This document shows positions 7,597 to 15,508 of a DNA stretch of 64,000 bases, piece by piece (the first letter of the stretch is position 1; every line of letters starts with the position of its first letter). The notes below the pieces were generated by a model that saw only the letters and a list, made by a program, of their open reading frames with translations, had not been told where the DNA came from and ran no database searches. This stretch comes from Streptomyces sp. NBC_01244. Lineage in GTDB: Bacteria > Actinomycetota > Actinomycetes > Streptomycetales > Streptomycetaceae. Where the stretch lies: the NCBI RefSeq assembly GCF_035987325.1, contig NZ_CP108488.1, forward strand, positions 4,092,001 through 4,156,000. The letters run 5' to 3'. Both the position numbers and the translations under genes were made by a program.

Positions 7597-9051
7597 ATGA
7601 CGCATCCCGGCCCCACCCAAGGCCCCCTGCTGTCCGCCGAACTGCTTGCGCGCGATGACCTCCGCCTGGCGCTGGTAGAGCACGACTTCGCCGCCGCGTT
7701 TCGGCTGATCAAGAAGTACGGCGGCTTGTCTCAGAACCGGATCGCATCAGCCTGCCAACTCACGCCCGGCAAGGTCTCAACGATCACGTCCGGCAGCCAG
7801 AAGGTCGTGTCGTTCGACGTGATCGCGCGCATTGCAGACGGCTTGGGTATCCCCGGCCATCTCGTCGGCTTAGCAGCACGCCCGTGGGAGGGACGCCACT
7901 CCGAACCCCCGGAGACCGCCCAGGACTCCCCACCCGCCGATGACATGCCCTGGCACCCGGAGGTGACGACAGCCCTGGCCGCACAACTCACCGGAACCGA
8001 TCTCGCCATGGACAGACGCACCGCCACACGCCTCATCACCGCAGCCGCGCTGACCGGGACGACCCTCCTCGACCCGCTCGAAGGGTGGTTGGCCCCACCC
8101 GCCAGGGGAGAAGAGCGCCGCCGACCAGGCCGACTCAGCACACACGACGTAGCCCAGCTTGAACAGACCGCAGTTGCGTTCCGTCGATGGGACCACCAGT
8201 TCGGCGGGGGCCTACGCTCCAAGGCTGTCCTAGGCCAGCTCAACGACACGGCCGCCGCACTCGAAGACCACCAGTCACCCGAGGTCGAAAAGCGGCTCTA
8301 CCGCGTCATGGCGCAGCTCTCAGGCACCGCCGCCACCATGTCGTGGGACTCCGGTCATCAGCGGCATGCACAGGACTACTACCGGCTTGCTCTGCGCGCG
8401 GCACACGCCGGCGACGACATCCCCTTCGGCGCCAATGTCCTGGCTGGAATGGCCCGCCAGATGCTCTATACGGACCGGCCCACAGACGCGCTCGAACTGG
8501 TCCGGCTTGCGCAAGATGGCAGCCGCGGATTGAGCGGCCCCCGCGTGCGAGCAATGCTGCACACCCGGGAGGCATGGGCATACGCGGCCATGGGGCGAGT
8601 ATCGGCATTTCGACGTGCGACCGGCCAGGCCGAAGAGGAGTTGGCGTCAGCCGGGCCCCAGAAGGACGAGCCCCACTGGATCAGCTACTTCGACCAGGCC
8701 GAGCTCTCAGGAGTGACCGGCGGTCGGTTTCTCGACCTGGCCCGCACCGACCCACGCGGCCACGCGGAAACCGCCGCCGAGCACATCCGGACCGCACTGG
8801 ATGCACGCGGTACCGAGGCCGGCCGATCTCACGCACTCGACCAGATCGGGCTTGCCGAGACCCGCTTCCTCGCAGGCGACCTCAGCGACGCCGTGGCAGA
8901 GACCCAACGGGCGGTCGCGGCTGCATCGCTCACCCAGTCCAGCCGAGTCCGGACGCAGTTGGGGGCCCTGTACCAGTACACCGTTGGACGTTCGGAGAGC
9001 CGGGCCGTGCGGGAGGTCCGCGATAGCATCCGCGAGCTACTGGCGAACTGA
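7597..9051 (+). CDS. XRE-family regulator with TPR-like C-terminal region
   Basis: The 484-aa product has an N-terminal helix-turn-helix (residues 26-84, with LSQNRIASACQLTPGKVSTI as the recognition region) and a long alpha-helical C-terminal part resembling TPR repeats seen in signal- or peptide-sensing Streptomyces regulators. Residue 92 is encoded by TTA (7870-7872), so its translation may depend on bldA. It is divergent from the peptide operon and is followed 16 bp later by a SLOG-type gene. Likely job: control of the operon at 7412-3865 and of itself through the operator at 7514-7534, in response to a peptide or nucleotide signal. Confidence 0.75.
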   Translation: MTHPGPTQGPLLSAELLARDDLRLALVEHDFAAAFRLIKKYGGLSQNRIASACQLTPGKVSTITSGSQKVVSFDVIARIADGLGIPGHLVGLAARPWEGRHSEPPETAQDSPPADDMPWHPEVTTALAAQLTGTDLAMDRRTATRLITAAALTGTTLLDPLEGWLAPPARGEERRRPGRLSTHDVAQLEQTAVAFRRWDHQFGGGLRSKAVLGQLNDTAAALEDHQSPEVEKRLYRVMAQLSGTAATMSWDSGHQRHAQDYYRLALRAAHAGDDIPFGANVLAGMARQMLYTDRPTDALELVRLAQDGSRGLSGPRVRAMLHTREAWAYAAMGRVSAFRRATGQAEEELASAGPQKDEPHWISYFDQAELSGVTGGRFLDLARTDPRGHAETAAEHIRTALDARGTEAGRSHALDQIGLAETRFLAGDLSDAVAETQRAVAAASLTQSSRVRTQLGALYQYTVGRSESRAVREVRDSIRELLAN

Positions 9052-9067
9052 CCTGAAGGGGGACGGC

Positions 9068-9553
9068 ATGACCGTGATCGCGGTGACTGGACACATGGAC
9101 CTCACCGAAGAAAGCGTGCCGCTGGTCCGCGAAGCACTCGTGACGCTGCTCAACCCGTACACCGAGGAGGCACTGACCGGGGTCTCCTGCATCGCGAAGG
9201 GAGCGGATGCCCTGTTCGCCGACACGGTTCTCTCTCTGGGCGGTCAATTGGTCGTAGTCGTGCCGTCCCAGGACTACCGGGAGGCCAAGGTCAAGGCCGA
9301 CTACGCGGCCGAGTTCGACCGCCTCCACCAGGCCGCCGCCGAGGTCGCCGTGATGCCGTACGCCGAGGCCAACCGGGAAGCGTACGAGGCCGCGAACAGC
9401 GAGCTCCTCCGGCGTGCGGACAGGCTCATTGCCGTGTGGGACGGCCAGCCGGGCAATGGTAGGGGCGGTACCGCCGACACGGTCGCGGAGGCCCGCGTGA
9501 ACGGCCTGCCGGTGGAGGTCGTCTGGCCGAAGGGGGCCTCGCGCAAGGGCTGA
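9068..9553 (+). CDS. SLOG/Rossmann nucleotide-binding-like protein
   Basis: The 161-aa product starts MTVIAVTGHMDL, contains CIAKGADALFADTVLSLGG and ends with IAVWDGQPGNGRGGTADTV followed by AEA. This is the layout of DprA/LOG-related SLOG domains, which bind nucleotides or nucleotide-derived ligands or cleave them. ATG 9068 follows a GGGGGACGG-type ribosome binding site, 16 bp after the XRE gene, so the two are probably co-transcribed. Inferred role: a ligand sensor or nucleotide hydrolase that feeds the XRE regulator. No effector domain such as a membrane pore is attached. Confidence 0.6.
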   Translation: MTVIAVTGHMDLTEESVPLVREALVTLLNPYTEEALTGVSCIAKGADALFADTVLSLGGQLVVVVPSQDYREAKVKADYAAEFDRLHQAAAEVAVMPYAEANREAYEAANSELLRRADRLIAVWDGQPGNGRGGTADTVAEARVNGLPVEVVWPKGASRKG

Positions 9554-10132
9554 AGCGGCACACGTCAACGACACCGGCCGCCGCGACCTCTCCCTAGCGG
9601 TCCTCAACACCTGCACAGAGCGCTTCACGGCAAGAGGGACTTGCCCGCAACTGACGGGGAGCAACCTGTGTGCCTCCGCAGATCCGTCCAACTCGCGAGA
9701 CGCCAGTTGTGTCACACAACACAGGGCCATCAAACAAACCGACCCGCCCACCTCACGGGGCCGTGCGTCGTCGATATGGGAAAGATAGTGCCAGTTTGAG
9801 CCCATCCGGCGAAAGTTAGGGGGCCAGCCAATCACCAGAAGAGGAGACGATTTCCAGACAAAGATAGAATAAATCCAGCCCACTCCAAGGGGATAGGCCA
9901 CTGCAAGTCCCCGCGAGTACCTTTGCACCGATTCGGTCGAATTACCACCCACTCCGGATCGATTCCACTTGACAACTTGTTTGACCTGCGATTGACCTTG
10001 TTTTAGATTTCGTTCGAACGACACTCGACGGGGGGTTGCCACGTCACGCGAGAGTGTCGTTACCGAGAGGAGGAAGACATACTGACTCCTGCACGCTCGA
10101 TATGGATTCGCGGACCTGAAGGAATTTCCATC
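9554..10132. other. Intergenic region, AT-richer, with promoter and leader for the secreted protein
   Basis: No gene is visible. GC falls clearly below the surroundings from about 9770 to 10080. The right part carries the promoter described at 9969-10009 and a possible hairpin in the 5' leader (ACGACACTC near 10018 pairing with GAGTGTCGT near 10050). The left part up to 9770 shows nothing I can name. Confidence 0.5.
9969..10009 (+). promoter_or_regulatory. Promoter with TTGAC direct repeats
   Basis: TTGACA (9969), TTGACC (9981) and TTGACC (9992) form three direct repeats with 12- and 11-bp steps. TTGACC at 9981-9986 is spaced 17 bp from TAGATT at 10004-10009, giving a good -35/-10 pair. Repeats with an 11-bp step overlapping a -35 box are typical of activator sites such as those of SARP-type regulators. 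The transcript would have a leader of about 115 nt before the start at 10133. Confidence 0.5.
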
Positions 10133-10567
10133 ATGTCTCTCGATATGCCCACTATGCGCACCCGCTTTCGGCGGCCCATCACTGCCGCGATCGGCGCGGC
10201 CGCTATGCTCGGCGCGATAGCCACTCCGGCGCAGGCCGCCGGCAGCTTCACCAGCTACCTGGCCAAGGCTGGGCATGATTTCGATTCCCGCCGCTGGAAC
10301 GAAGCCGCTTCCGACGTCAACACCAAGATCGTTTTTGAGGGGTGTTTCGGCCGTGGAAGCGTCAACGTCTCATTGGCCAAGGACATCACAGCTGCGCCTG
10401 ACCCGTTCTACTCCATGGCGAACTTCACCAACTGCTTCACCGGAAACACCGCGCAGTCCACGGGAACGTGGGGCGACCACGGAGGGGGCAACTACTATTT
10501 CGTCATCGACGTTGGCATGGTCGGTGGCGGGGTCACTAACGTGAATTGGCTCAAGGTTTCCTGGTAG
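10133..10567 (+). CDS. Small secreted two-cysteine protein, bacteriocin-like
   Basis: The 144-aa product has a twin basic N-region and hydrophobic core ending ATPAQAA, a clear Sec signal peptide cleaved near residue 36. The mature part of about 108 residues has two cysteines (EGCFGR and TNCFTG) that could form one disulphide, is rich in Gly, Asn and aromatic residues, and ends VNWLKVSW. I do not recognise the family. An attenuator-like hairpin and a three-gene ABC/membrane operon follow, the layout seen for lactococcin-972-type bacteriocins and their immunity transporters, although that family's sequence motif is not evident. Confidence 0.65.
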   Translation: MSLDMPTMRTRFRRPITAAIGAAAMLGAIATPAQAAGSFTSYLAKAGHDFDSRRWNEAASDVNTKIVFEGCFGRGSVNVSLAKDITAAPDPFYSMANFTNCFTGNTAQSTGTWGDHGGGNYYFVIDVGMVGGGVTNVNWLKVSW

Positions 10568-10596
10568 TCGGCGTTTCCTGCTGAAAGCCCCTCCAG

Positions 10597-10631
10597 CCGG
10601 ACTGTGCTGCTGCCACAGCGGCATAGTCCGG
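10597..10631 (+). terminator. Attenuator-like hairpin between secreted protein and ABC genes
   Basis: Arms 10597-10611 and 10617-10631 form a 15-bp stem on the + strand in which the two non-Watson-Crick positions are G-U wobbles, so the RNA stem is complete. It is followed by GGTTTCGTTCT. It would allow strong expression of the secreted protein and lower read-through into the transporter genes. Confidence 0.6.
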
Positions 10632-10661
10632 TTTCGTTCTGCGTCATCGAGGTTGCGCACT

Positions 10662-11411
10662 ATGCCTTTGCACTACCAATCCTGCACTTTTCGCTATGGC
10701 CGGAGAATGCGTCCAGTCATTGACGGTCTCGACCTGCGGTTCTCACCGGGGCACACCGTGTTGCTTGGCCCAAACGGCGCCGGCAAAAGCACCTTGTTGA
10801 CACTGGGAGCCAGCGCAACCTTTCCGCAGGCAGGAAAGGTCCGTTTCGCGGGGTTGGGTACGACCCGGCGCCGAGATCTGCTCGCCTACCGGCGCAAGGT
10901 TTCTTGGCTGCCGCAGAAGCCAACGTTTCTGCCGGGGATGACGTGCCGCGAACACGTTGCCTATGTCGGGTGGCTCAAGGGCATGCGTGAGCGGGCCGCG
11001 TGGAAGGCCGCTCCTGCCGCGATTGAGCAAGTCGGATTGTCCGAGAAGGCCAACCACAAGGTAGCCACTCTCTCCGGTGGGCAGCAGCAGCGTTTGGCCA
11101 TTGCACAAGCCCTCGTCCACCAGGCCGAACTGTTGCTCCTGGACGAGCCTACGGTGGGCTTGGACCCTGCCCAGCGCCGTCGCTTCCACGACCTCCTCGC
11201 CGAACTGCGAGGGTCTGTGAACGTGATCGTATCCACTCATGACATCGCGGACCTCGATCAGTCCTTCGCCGAGGTCGTGGTCCTTGAACATGGCCGGCTG
11301 CGATTCCAGGGCTCGGTGGCACAGTTCGCCTCCCATTCCCGCCCCGATGCCGTCCCCGGGCGCCACCTGGAGAGCGCCTACGCCGCGCTGCTGGGTTCGG
11401 TGGAGCTGTGA
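10662..11411 (+). CDS. ABC transporter ATP-binding protein
   Basis: The 249-aa ATPase has Walker A (LLGPNGAGKSTLL), signature (LSGGQQQRLAIAQAL), Walker B (LLLLDEPTVGLD) and the switch His (VSTHD). ATG 10662 is taken as start in preference to the in-frame TTG at 10653. It follows the secreted two-cysteine protein gene and overlaps the next membrane gene by 4 bp (GTGA). Together with the two following membrane proteins it probably forms an exporter giving self-protection against, or release of, the secreted protein. Confidence 0.85.
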   Translation: MPLHYQSCTFRYGRRMRPVIDGLDLRFSPGHTVLLGPNGAGKSTLLTLGASATFPQAGKVRFAGLGTTRRRDLLAYRRKVSWLPQKPTFLPGMTCREHVAYVGWLKGMRERAAWKAAPAAIEQVGLSEKANHKVATLSGGQQQRLAIAQALVHQAELLLLDEPTVGLDPAQRRRFHDLLAELRGSVNVIVSTHDIADLDQSFAEVVVLEHGRLRFQGSVAQFASHSRPDAVPGRHLESAYAALLGSVEL

Positions 11412-12649
11412 TCAGCCTGGCCAATCTGCGAGCTTCCTCCGCACCGTGGCTGGTGCTGCCCGCGTTGTTCTACATGAGCCTCTTCGTCGGTGGAAACAAC
11501 TCCGGGGGAACCCCCGGGTACGGTGTGGCCTCCGGTGAGCTGGCGGCTTGGGCGGTCTGTGCTATAGCCCCGGCTGTCTCGGCCGCTGCTGCCTGGGAAG
11601 CCAGCAGACAACGGCAAGTGGCACAACTACGCACGGTTGGGGCGCGGAGCAAGCTCCGGCAGTGGCTGTGGAGCACGGCCCCTGTGATGATCCTGCACCT
11701 GGTTCTGGTGGTTGCCGCCCTCGTGCTCGCCTGGTCGACGGTCGGAGCATGGCCGTCCGGCCGGGGTCTCTGGGCCGTGGCGCACTTGCTGGTGCTACCG
11801 CTCGGCTGGGGCATCGTGGGCTGGATACTTGGGACGCTGCTACCCCGGGCGGTGGCTGCGCCTCTCGCCGCGGTGGGAAGCTGGGCCTGGATGGCCATGC
11901 CGCATTCGTCGAGCAGTCCCTCCTTGCGTCACCTAGGTGGCTGGGTGATCGAGAACTCAACGCTCACCGACCTCGTCGACCCACTTGCCTACGTGATTCC
12001 GTGGCTTGTCATCACCGGCTTTGCCGGGGCGGCCATCGTCCTGACCGGAGCGCGCCGTCAGCCCGTGGTGGCCGCCGCTGTCGCGTTGGCTCTGATCGTG
12101 AGTACCGTCGTGATCGGACTGCGCATGGTGGAAGGCTGGGGGTACAGCCCCCGCATGGAGCCGCGCGCCGCGCGCATGGCGTGCGTGGGTCAGCGACCGT
12201 CGATGTGCGTACCGACCGAATACGGGACCGCCCGCGCGGAACGCGTACGCGATGCCGCCCTCCCGGCGATCGACAAACTTGAGGCGGCTGGACTGCCCAG
12301 GCCTGAGGTGGTGCGCCTTGTCTCTGCAACCCTTCCGCCCAAGGCAGGCAACTGGCCCCTGCTGTGGTCGGATGGCATGGCTCCCGACCAGTTGGCCATC
12401 AGTGTGGCGCGCTCTGCTGTCACGGGTGTCGCCGCCAATGCCGGGGTAAAGGACTGTCGACAGTCCTCGCTAGCGGACGCGTGGGCCACGATCGCTGCTG
12501 GCCTGGAAGCGGAGAAAGTAAAACAAATGACCTCCCCGAGCCAATGGGAGGAAATCAGCAAGGTGCGGTCGCGTTCTGCAGCCGACCAGGCCCGCTGGTT
12601 CAGCGATGCCGCCCGCTCTCAGAAGCACTGCACGGCGGTGCTTGAATAG
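11408..12649 (+). CDS. Polytopic membrane protein of ABC operon with large extracytoplasmic tail
   Basis: The 413-aa product starts with GTG overlapping the ATPase stop. Residues 10-230 hold about six hydrophobic segments, as in an ABC-2-like permease. Residues 240-413 are a soluble domain with four cysteines (MACVGQRPSMCVP, KDCRQSS, KHCTAVLE), probably disulphide-bonded outside the membrane. I do not recognise the family. Its placement between an ATPase and another membrane protein makes it the likely permease or immunity component for the secreted protein encoded upstream. Confidence 0.7.
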   Translation: MISLANLRASSAPWLVLPALFYMSLFVGGNNSGGTPGYGVASGELAAWAVCAIAPAVSAAAAWEASRQRQVAQLRTVGARSKLRQWLWSTAPVMILHLVLVVAALVLAWSTVGAWPSGRGLWAVAHLLVLPLGWGIVGWILGTLLPRAVAAPLAAVGSWAWMAMPHSSSSPSLRHLGGWVIENSTLTDLVDPLAYVIPWLVITGFAGAAIVLTGARRQPVVAAAVALALIVSTVVIGLRMVEGWGYSPRMEPRAARMACVGQRPSMCVPTEYGTARAERVRDAALPAIDKLEAAGLPRPEVVRLVSATLPPKAGNWPLLWSDGMAPDQLAISVARSAVTGVAANAGVKDCRQSSLADAWATIAAGLEAEKVKQMTSPSQWEEISKVRSRSAADQARWFSDAARSQKHCTAVLE

Positions 12650-13227
12650 TGCTCTACTTCAAGGCCGTGCGGCGCTGGTGGACGATACCAGCAGCAGTCG
12701 TGCTGCTCACTATTATCTGCTGGGCTGCCGGCAGCACGGAAGTACCAGTGCCGAGCTTCCTGGGTGGAGTAGCCAGCGTCCGGGTCAAGTACTTTGCCCC
12801 ATTGCTTGTTGTCATAACTACTATGTACTGCCTTGATCGTCGTCTTCCGGCGGCCGAGAGTACGGCGGTGACACGAATTCACTGGCTCGATCACATAGCG
12901 GTGGTCGCCACGGTGTTTCTCACCGTCTTGACGGGACTCGTAGCGGGCATGGATGTCCCGCGAAACCTGATGGTCTTGCTCGCGCTGGCCCTCCTGATCC
13001 GAGGTGTGGCCAACGAGGCTGCCGCCGGTGGCGCATGCTTGTTGCTGCTGTTGGGGACCGCGGTCCTCGGCCGCGCTTACGAGGCCTCCGGCCAGCCGGG
13101 CGCCCGGTGGTGGGCGCTCCTCCTCTACCCGCCGGCTAGCGTTGTGTCATGGGTGCTCGCCGCCATCTTCCTCGCTGCTGGCCTGTTGGCCCCAGGCCGA
13201 ATGAAGCAGGGCCTGGACGTGCGGTGA
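12649..13227 (+). CDS. Membrane protein, third component of ABC operon
   Basis: The 192-aa product has about six hydrophobic segments and no recognised motif. It begins with GTG at 12649, overlapping the TAG stop of the previous gene by one base (TAGTG), so translation is coupled. It ends the operon 66 bp before a strong terminator. A second permease subunit or accessory immunity protein is the likely role. Confidence 0.65.
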   Translation: MLYFKAVRRWWTIPAAVVLLTIICWAAGSTEVPVPSFLGGVASVRVKYFAPLLVVITTMYCLDRRLPAAESTAVTRIHWLDHIAVVATVFLTVLTGLVAGMDVPRNLMVLLALALLIRGVANEAAAGGACLLLLLGTAVLGRAYEASGQPGARWWALLLYPPASVVSWVLAAIFLAAGLLAPGRMKQGLDVR

Positions 13228-13292
13228 GCTACTGGGAGGGCGGTACGTGACCTGAGTGTCTCGCAAGGGCTGAGGTCTTTACCCGAAAGCCG

Positions 13293-13329
13293 AGTGCCCC
13301 GCGTCGTGAGGTTCACGACGCGGGGCACT
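13293..13329. terminator. Perfect 17-bp bidirectional terminator
   Basis: AGTGCCCCGCGTCGTGA (13293-13309) and its exact reverse complement (13313-13329) surround the loop GGT. It closes the ABC operon on the + strand and the small minus-strand frame ending at 13348. Confidence 0.85.
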
Positions 13330-13347
13330 GATGTGTTCGGAAGTTGT

Positions 13348-13461
13348 TCAGTCAGGCAGTTCGATGCCAAGGCTTTCCGCCAGGTCGCGGAGGTCATCGC
13401 GCGGGATGACCGGGGCTTTGGCCGCTTGCTTGGCCGCCCAGTGTTCCAGGATCTCGTCCAT
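13348..13461 (-). pseudogene. Remnant frame abutting the fruA break point
   Basis: A 37-codon frame from ATG 13461 encodes MDEILEHWAAKQAAKAP and ends ESLGIELPD before TGA. The same reading frame stays open upstream (RQLLASRHLEKVQVRAH) to the point where fruA homology stops at about 13503. This pattern suggests the C-terminal end of a longer protein whose 5' part has been lost, with its own terminator immediately downstream. The parent family is not recognised. It could mark the end of an inserted element, or be an intact very small gene. Confidence 0.4.
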
Positions 13462-13502
13462 ATGGGCCCTGACCTGCACTTTCTCCAAGTGTCTTGACGC
13501 AA

Positions 13503-14558
13503 GTAACTGACGCCGGACATCAACCAGGTACGGAGCTTCGCGCCGTAGCCGTCCTGGTCCTGCCCGGCCTCTTCGACCGGGGTCGGGGTGGTGGAGGAGA
13601 TCTCGCCGCGGGCGGCCTTGTCGCGGGCCTCTTGGAGGAGTTCCGCGGGGCGGTTGATGCCCGCCTTGACGCCTACGTCCACGGTGGGTTTGCCGGTGAA
13701 ACGGGCCCTTTCCCTGACCGGGACGTCGTGGGCGAAGACGGCCGCGTCGGCGGCGGCGATGGTTTCGGGGGTGAGCTTGGTGAAGCCGGCCGAGCCCTGG
13801 GTTTCGACCTGGAGGTCGATTCCCGCCTCGGCGGCGGCCTGTTGGAGGGACTCCGCCGCCATGTAGGTGTGGGCGATGCCCGTGGGGCAGGAGGTGACGG
13901 CCACGATCCGGAACGGCCGCCCTGCGGGGCTTTCCCCCACCCCGCCCCTTCCCGAAACTGTGGGCTGCGCCCCCAGGCCCCCGTTCGCGGGCTGCGCCGC
14001 GACCCCTTCGGGGGCTCCGCCCCCGGACCCCCGCGCCTCAAACGCCGGCGAGGCTGGATTTGCCGGGGTGGGGGAAGAGCTCCGCGCAGCGGCCCCGGCC
14101 TCGGCAGCGGCAACCGCGGGCTCGCCCGCGACCAGGGCCGCGGCTTCCTCCGGGGTCCCTGCCGCGCGGAGCGCGGCTACAAAGTCCGGCCGCATCAGGC
14201 GGCGGGCCAGGGTGGAGAGGATGGACAGGTGGGCATCGTCCGCGCCGGCGGGGGCGGCTATCAGGAAGATCAGGTCCGCCGGGCCGTCCGGGGCGCCGAA
14301 GTCGATGCCCGACGGGGAGCGGCCGAAGGCCAGGGTGGGGGCCGTCACGTGGGTGGAACGGCAGTGGGGGATCCCTATGCCGCCCTCCAGGCCGGTCGGC
14401 ATCTGGGCCTCGCGCGCCGCGACATCGGCCAGGAAACCGTCCAGGTCGGTGACCCGGCCCAGCGTCACCATCCGTTCGGCGAGGGCACGTGCCGCCCCCT
14501 CCTTGGACTCGGCGGACAGGCCGAGGTCGACCAACTGAGGGGGGATCATCTCGCTCAT
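13503..14558 (-). pseudogene. fruA: fruA, truncated: PTS fructose IIA-IIB with IIC domain lost
   Basis: The frame from ATG 14558 encodes a PTS fructose IIA domain (residues 1-150; GGIGIPHCRS holds the phospho-His) and, after a Pro/Gly-rich linker, a IIB domain (VTSCPTGIAHTYMAAESL, with phospho-Cys). It then enters IIC (KLRTWLMSGVSY), where sequence should continue into MVPFVAAGG-type membrane segments. Instead it changes at TAC 13503 into an unrelated frame with no membrane segments. FruA normally has a IIC permease of about 330 residues, so fructose uptake through this protein is probably lost. The linker is encoded by a dispersed repeat. It overlaps fruK by 4 bp. Confidence 0.75.
14014..14069. 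repeat. Dispersed Streptomyces GC-palindrome repeat, copy inside fruA
   Basis: The core GGCTCCGCCCC(C)GGACCCC followed by CCTCAAACGCCGG and GGCTGGA matches the intergenic copy at 19108-19159. Here it lies in the coding region for the IIA-IIB linker and is translated in frame. Confidence 0.65.
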
Positions 14559-15508
14559 CGCTCGTCGCTCATTTCGGACAGAGGGAGGTCCAGGGGCAGG
14601 TCCTGGGTGACATGGACCGCGTCGGGCCGCAGGTCCGGGGGCGCTGGCATGGCGCTGCCGGGAAGCTGGACCGCGGCGGCGCCGTGGGCCAGGGCGGAGG
14701 CCAGGGCCGCGGGCCCCGTACCTCCCGCGATCAGGAAGCCGGCGAGGGAGGCGTCGCCCGCGCCGACGTTGCTGCGGACCGAGGAGACGGCCGCCGTGCC
14801 GTAGTAGGTGCCCTCCCCGGAGACCAGGAGCTGGCCGTCCGCGCCGAGGGAGGCCAGGACCGCGCCCGCGCCCAGCGAGCGCAGCTCCTCCGCGGCCTTG
14901 AGCACGTCGCCGAGGGTGGCCAGGGGCCGTCCCACCGCCGCCGCGAGCTCCGAGGCGTTCGGCTTGATCACGTCCGGGCGGGCCGGGAGCGCCGCGAGCA
15001 GCGCCGGGCCGGAGGTGTCCAGGGCGATGCGGGTGCCGGCGGCGTGGGCCCGGGTCACGATGTCGGCGTACCACTCGGGGCCGAGGCCCCGCGGGAGGCT
15101 GCCGCAGCAGGCGATCCAGGCGGCGCCGCCCGAGCAGGTGCGGACCGTTTCCAGGAGGAGCGCGGATTCCGCGGCGGTCAGGGCCGGGCCGGCGGCGTTG
15201 ATCTTGGTGAGGGTGCCGTCCGGTTCGGCGAGGGAGATGTTGGAGCGGGTCTGGCCCGCGATGGAGACGGCCGTGACGTCGACGCCCTGGGCGCCGAGGA
15301 GTTCGGCGATCATCGCGCCCGGTGTGCCGCCGAGCGGCAGGACCGCCGTCGTACGGACGCCCGCCGCGGCCACCGCGCGGGAGACGTTCACGCCCTTGCC
15401 CCCGGGGTCCACCCGGTCTCCGCTCGCACGGAGCACCTCGCCGCGGTCCAGCGAGGGGACCTCGTAGGTCCGGTCGAGGGAGGGATTGGGGGTGACGGTG
15501 AGGATCAT
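14555..15508 (-). CDS. fruK: 1-phosphofructokinase
   Basis: The 317-aa PfkB-family kinase starts MILTVTPNPSLDRTYEV, the typical start of FruK/tagatose-6-phosphate kinases, has the GGKGVNVSRA substrate signature, and ends with SNVGAGDASLAGF carrying the catalytic Asp. It phosphorylates fructose-1-phosphate to fructose-1,6-bisphosphate in the cytoplasm. It overlaps fruR upstream (ATGA) and fruA downstream. With fruA truncated, its normal substrate supply may be cut off unless the missing IIC part lies elsewhere. Confidence 0.9.
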   Translation of the reverse strand: MILTVTPNPSLDRTYEVPSLDRGEVLRASGDRVDPGGKGVNVSRAVAAAGVRTTAVLPLGGTPGAMIAELLGAQGVDVTAVSIAGQTRSNISLAEPDGTLTKINAAGPALTAAESALLLETVRTCSGGAAWIACCGSLPRGLGPEWYADIVTRAHAAGTRIALDTSGPALLAALPARPDVIKPNASELAAAVGRPLATLGDVLKAAEELRSLGAGAVLASLGADGQLLVSGEGTYYGTAAVSSVRSNVGAGDASLAGFLIAGGTGPAALASALAHGAAAVQLPGSAMPAPPDLRPDAVHVTQDLPLDLPLSEMSDER

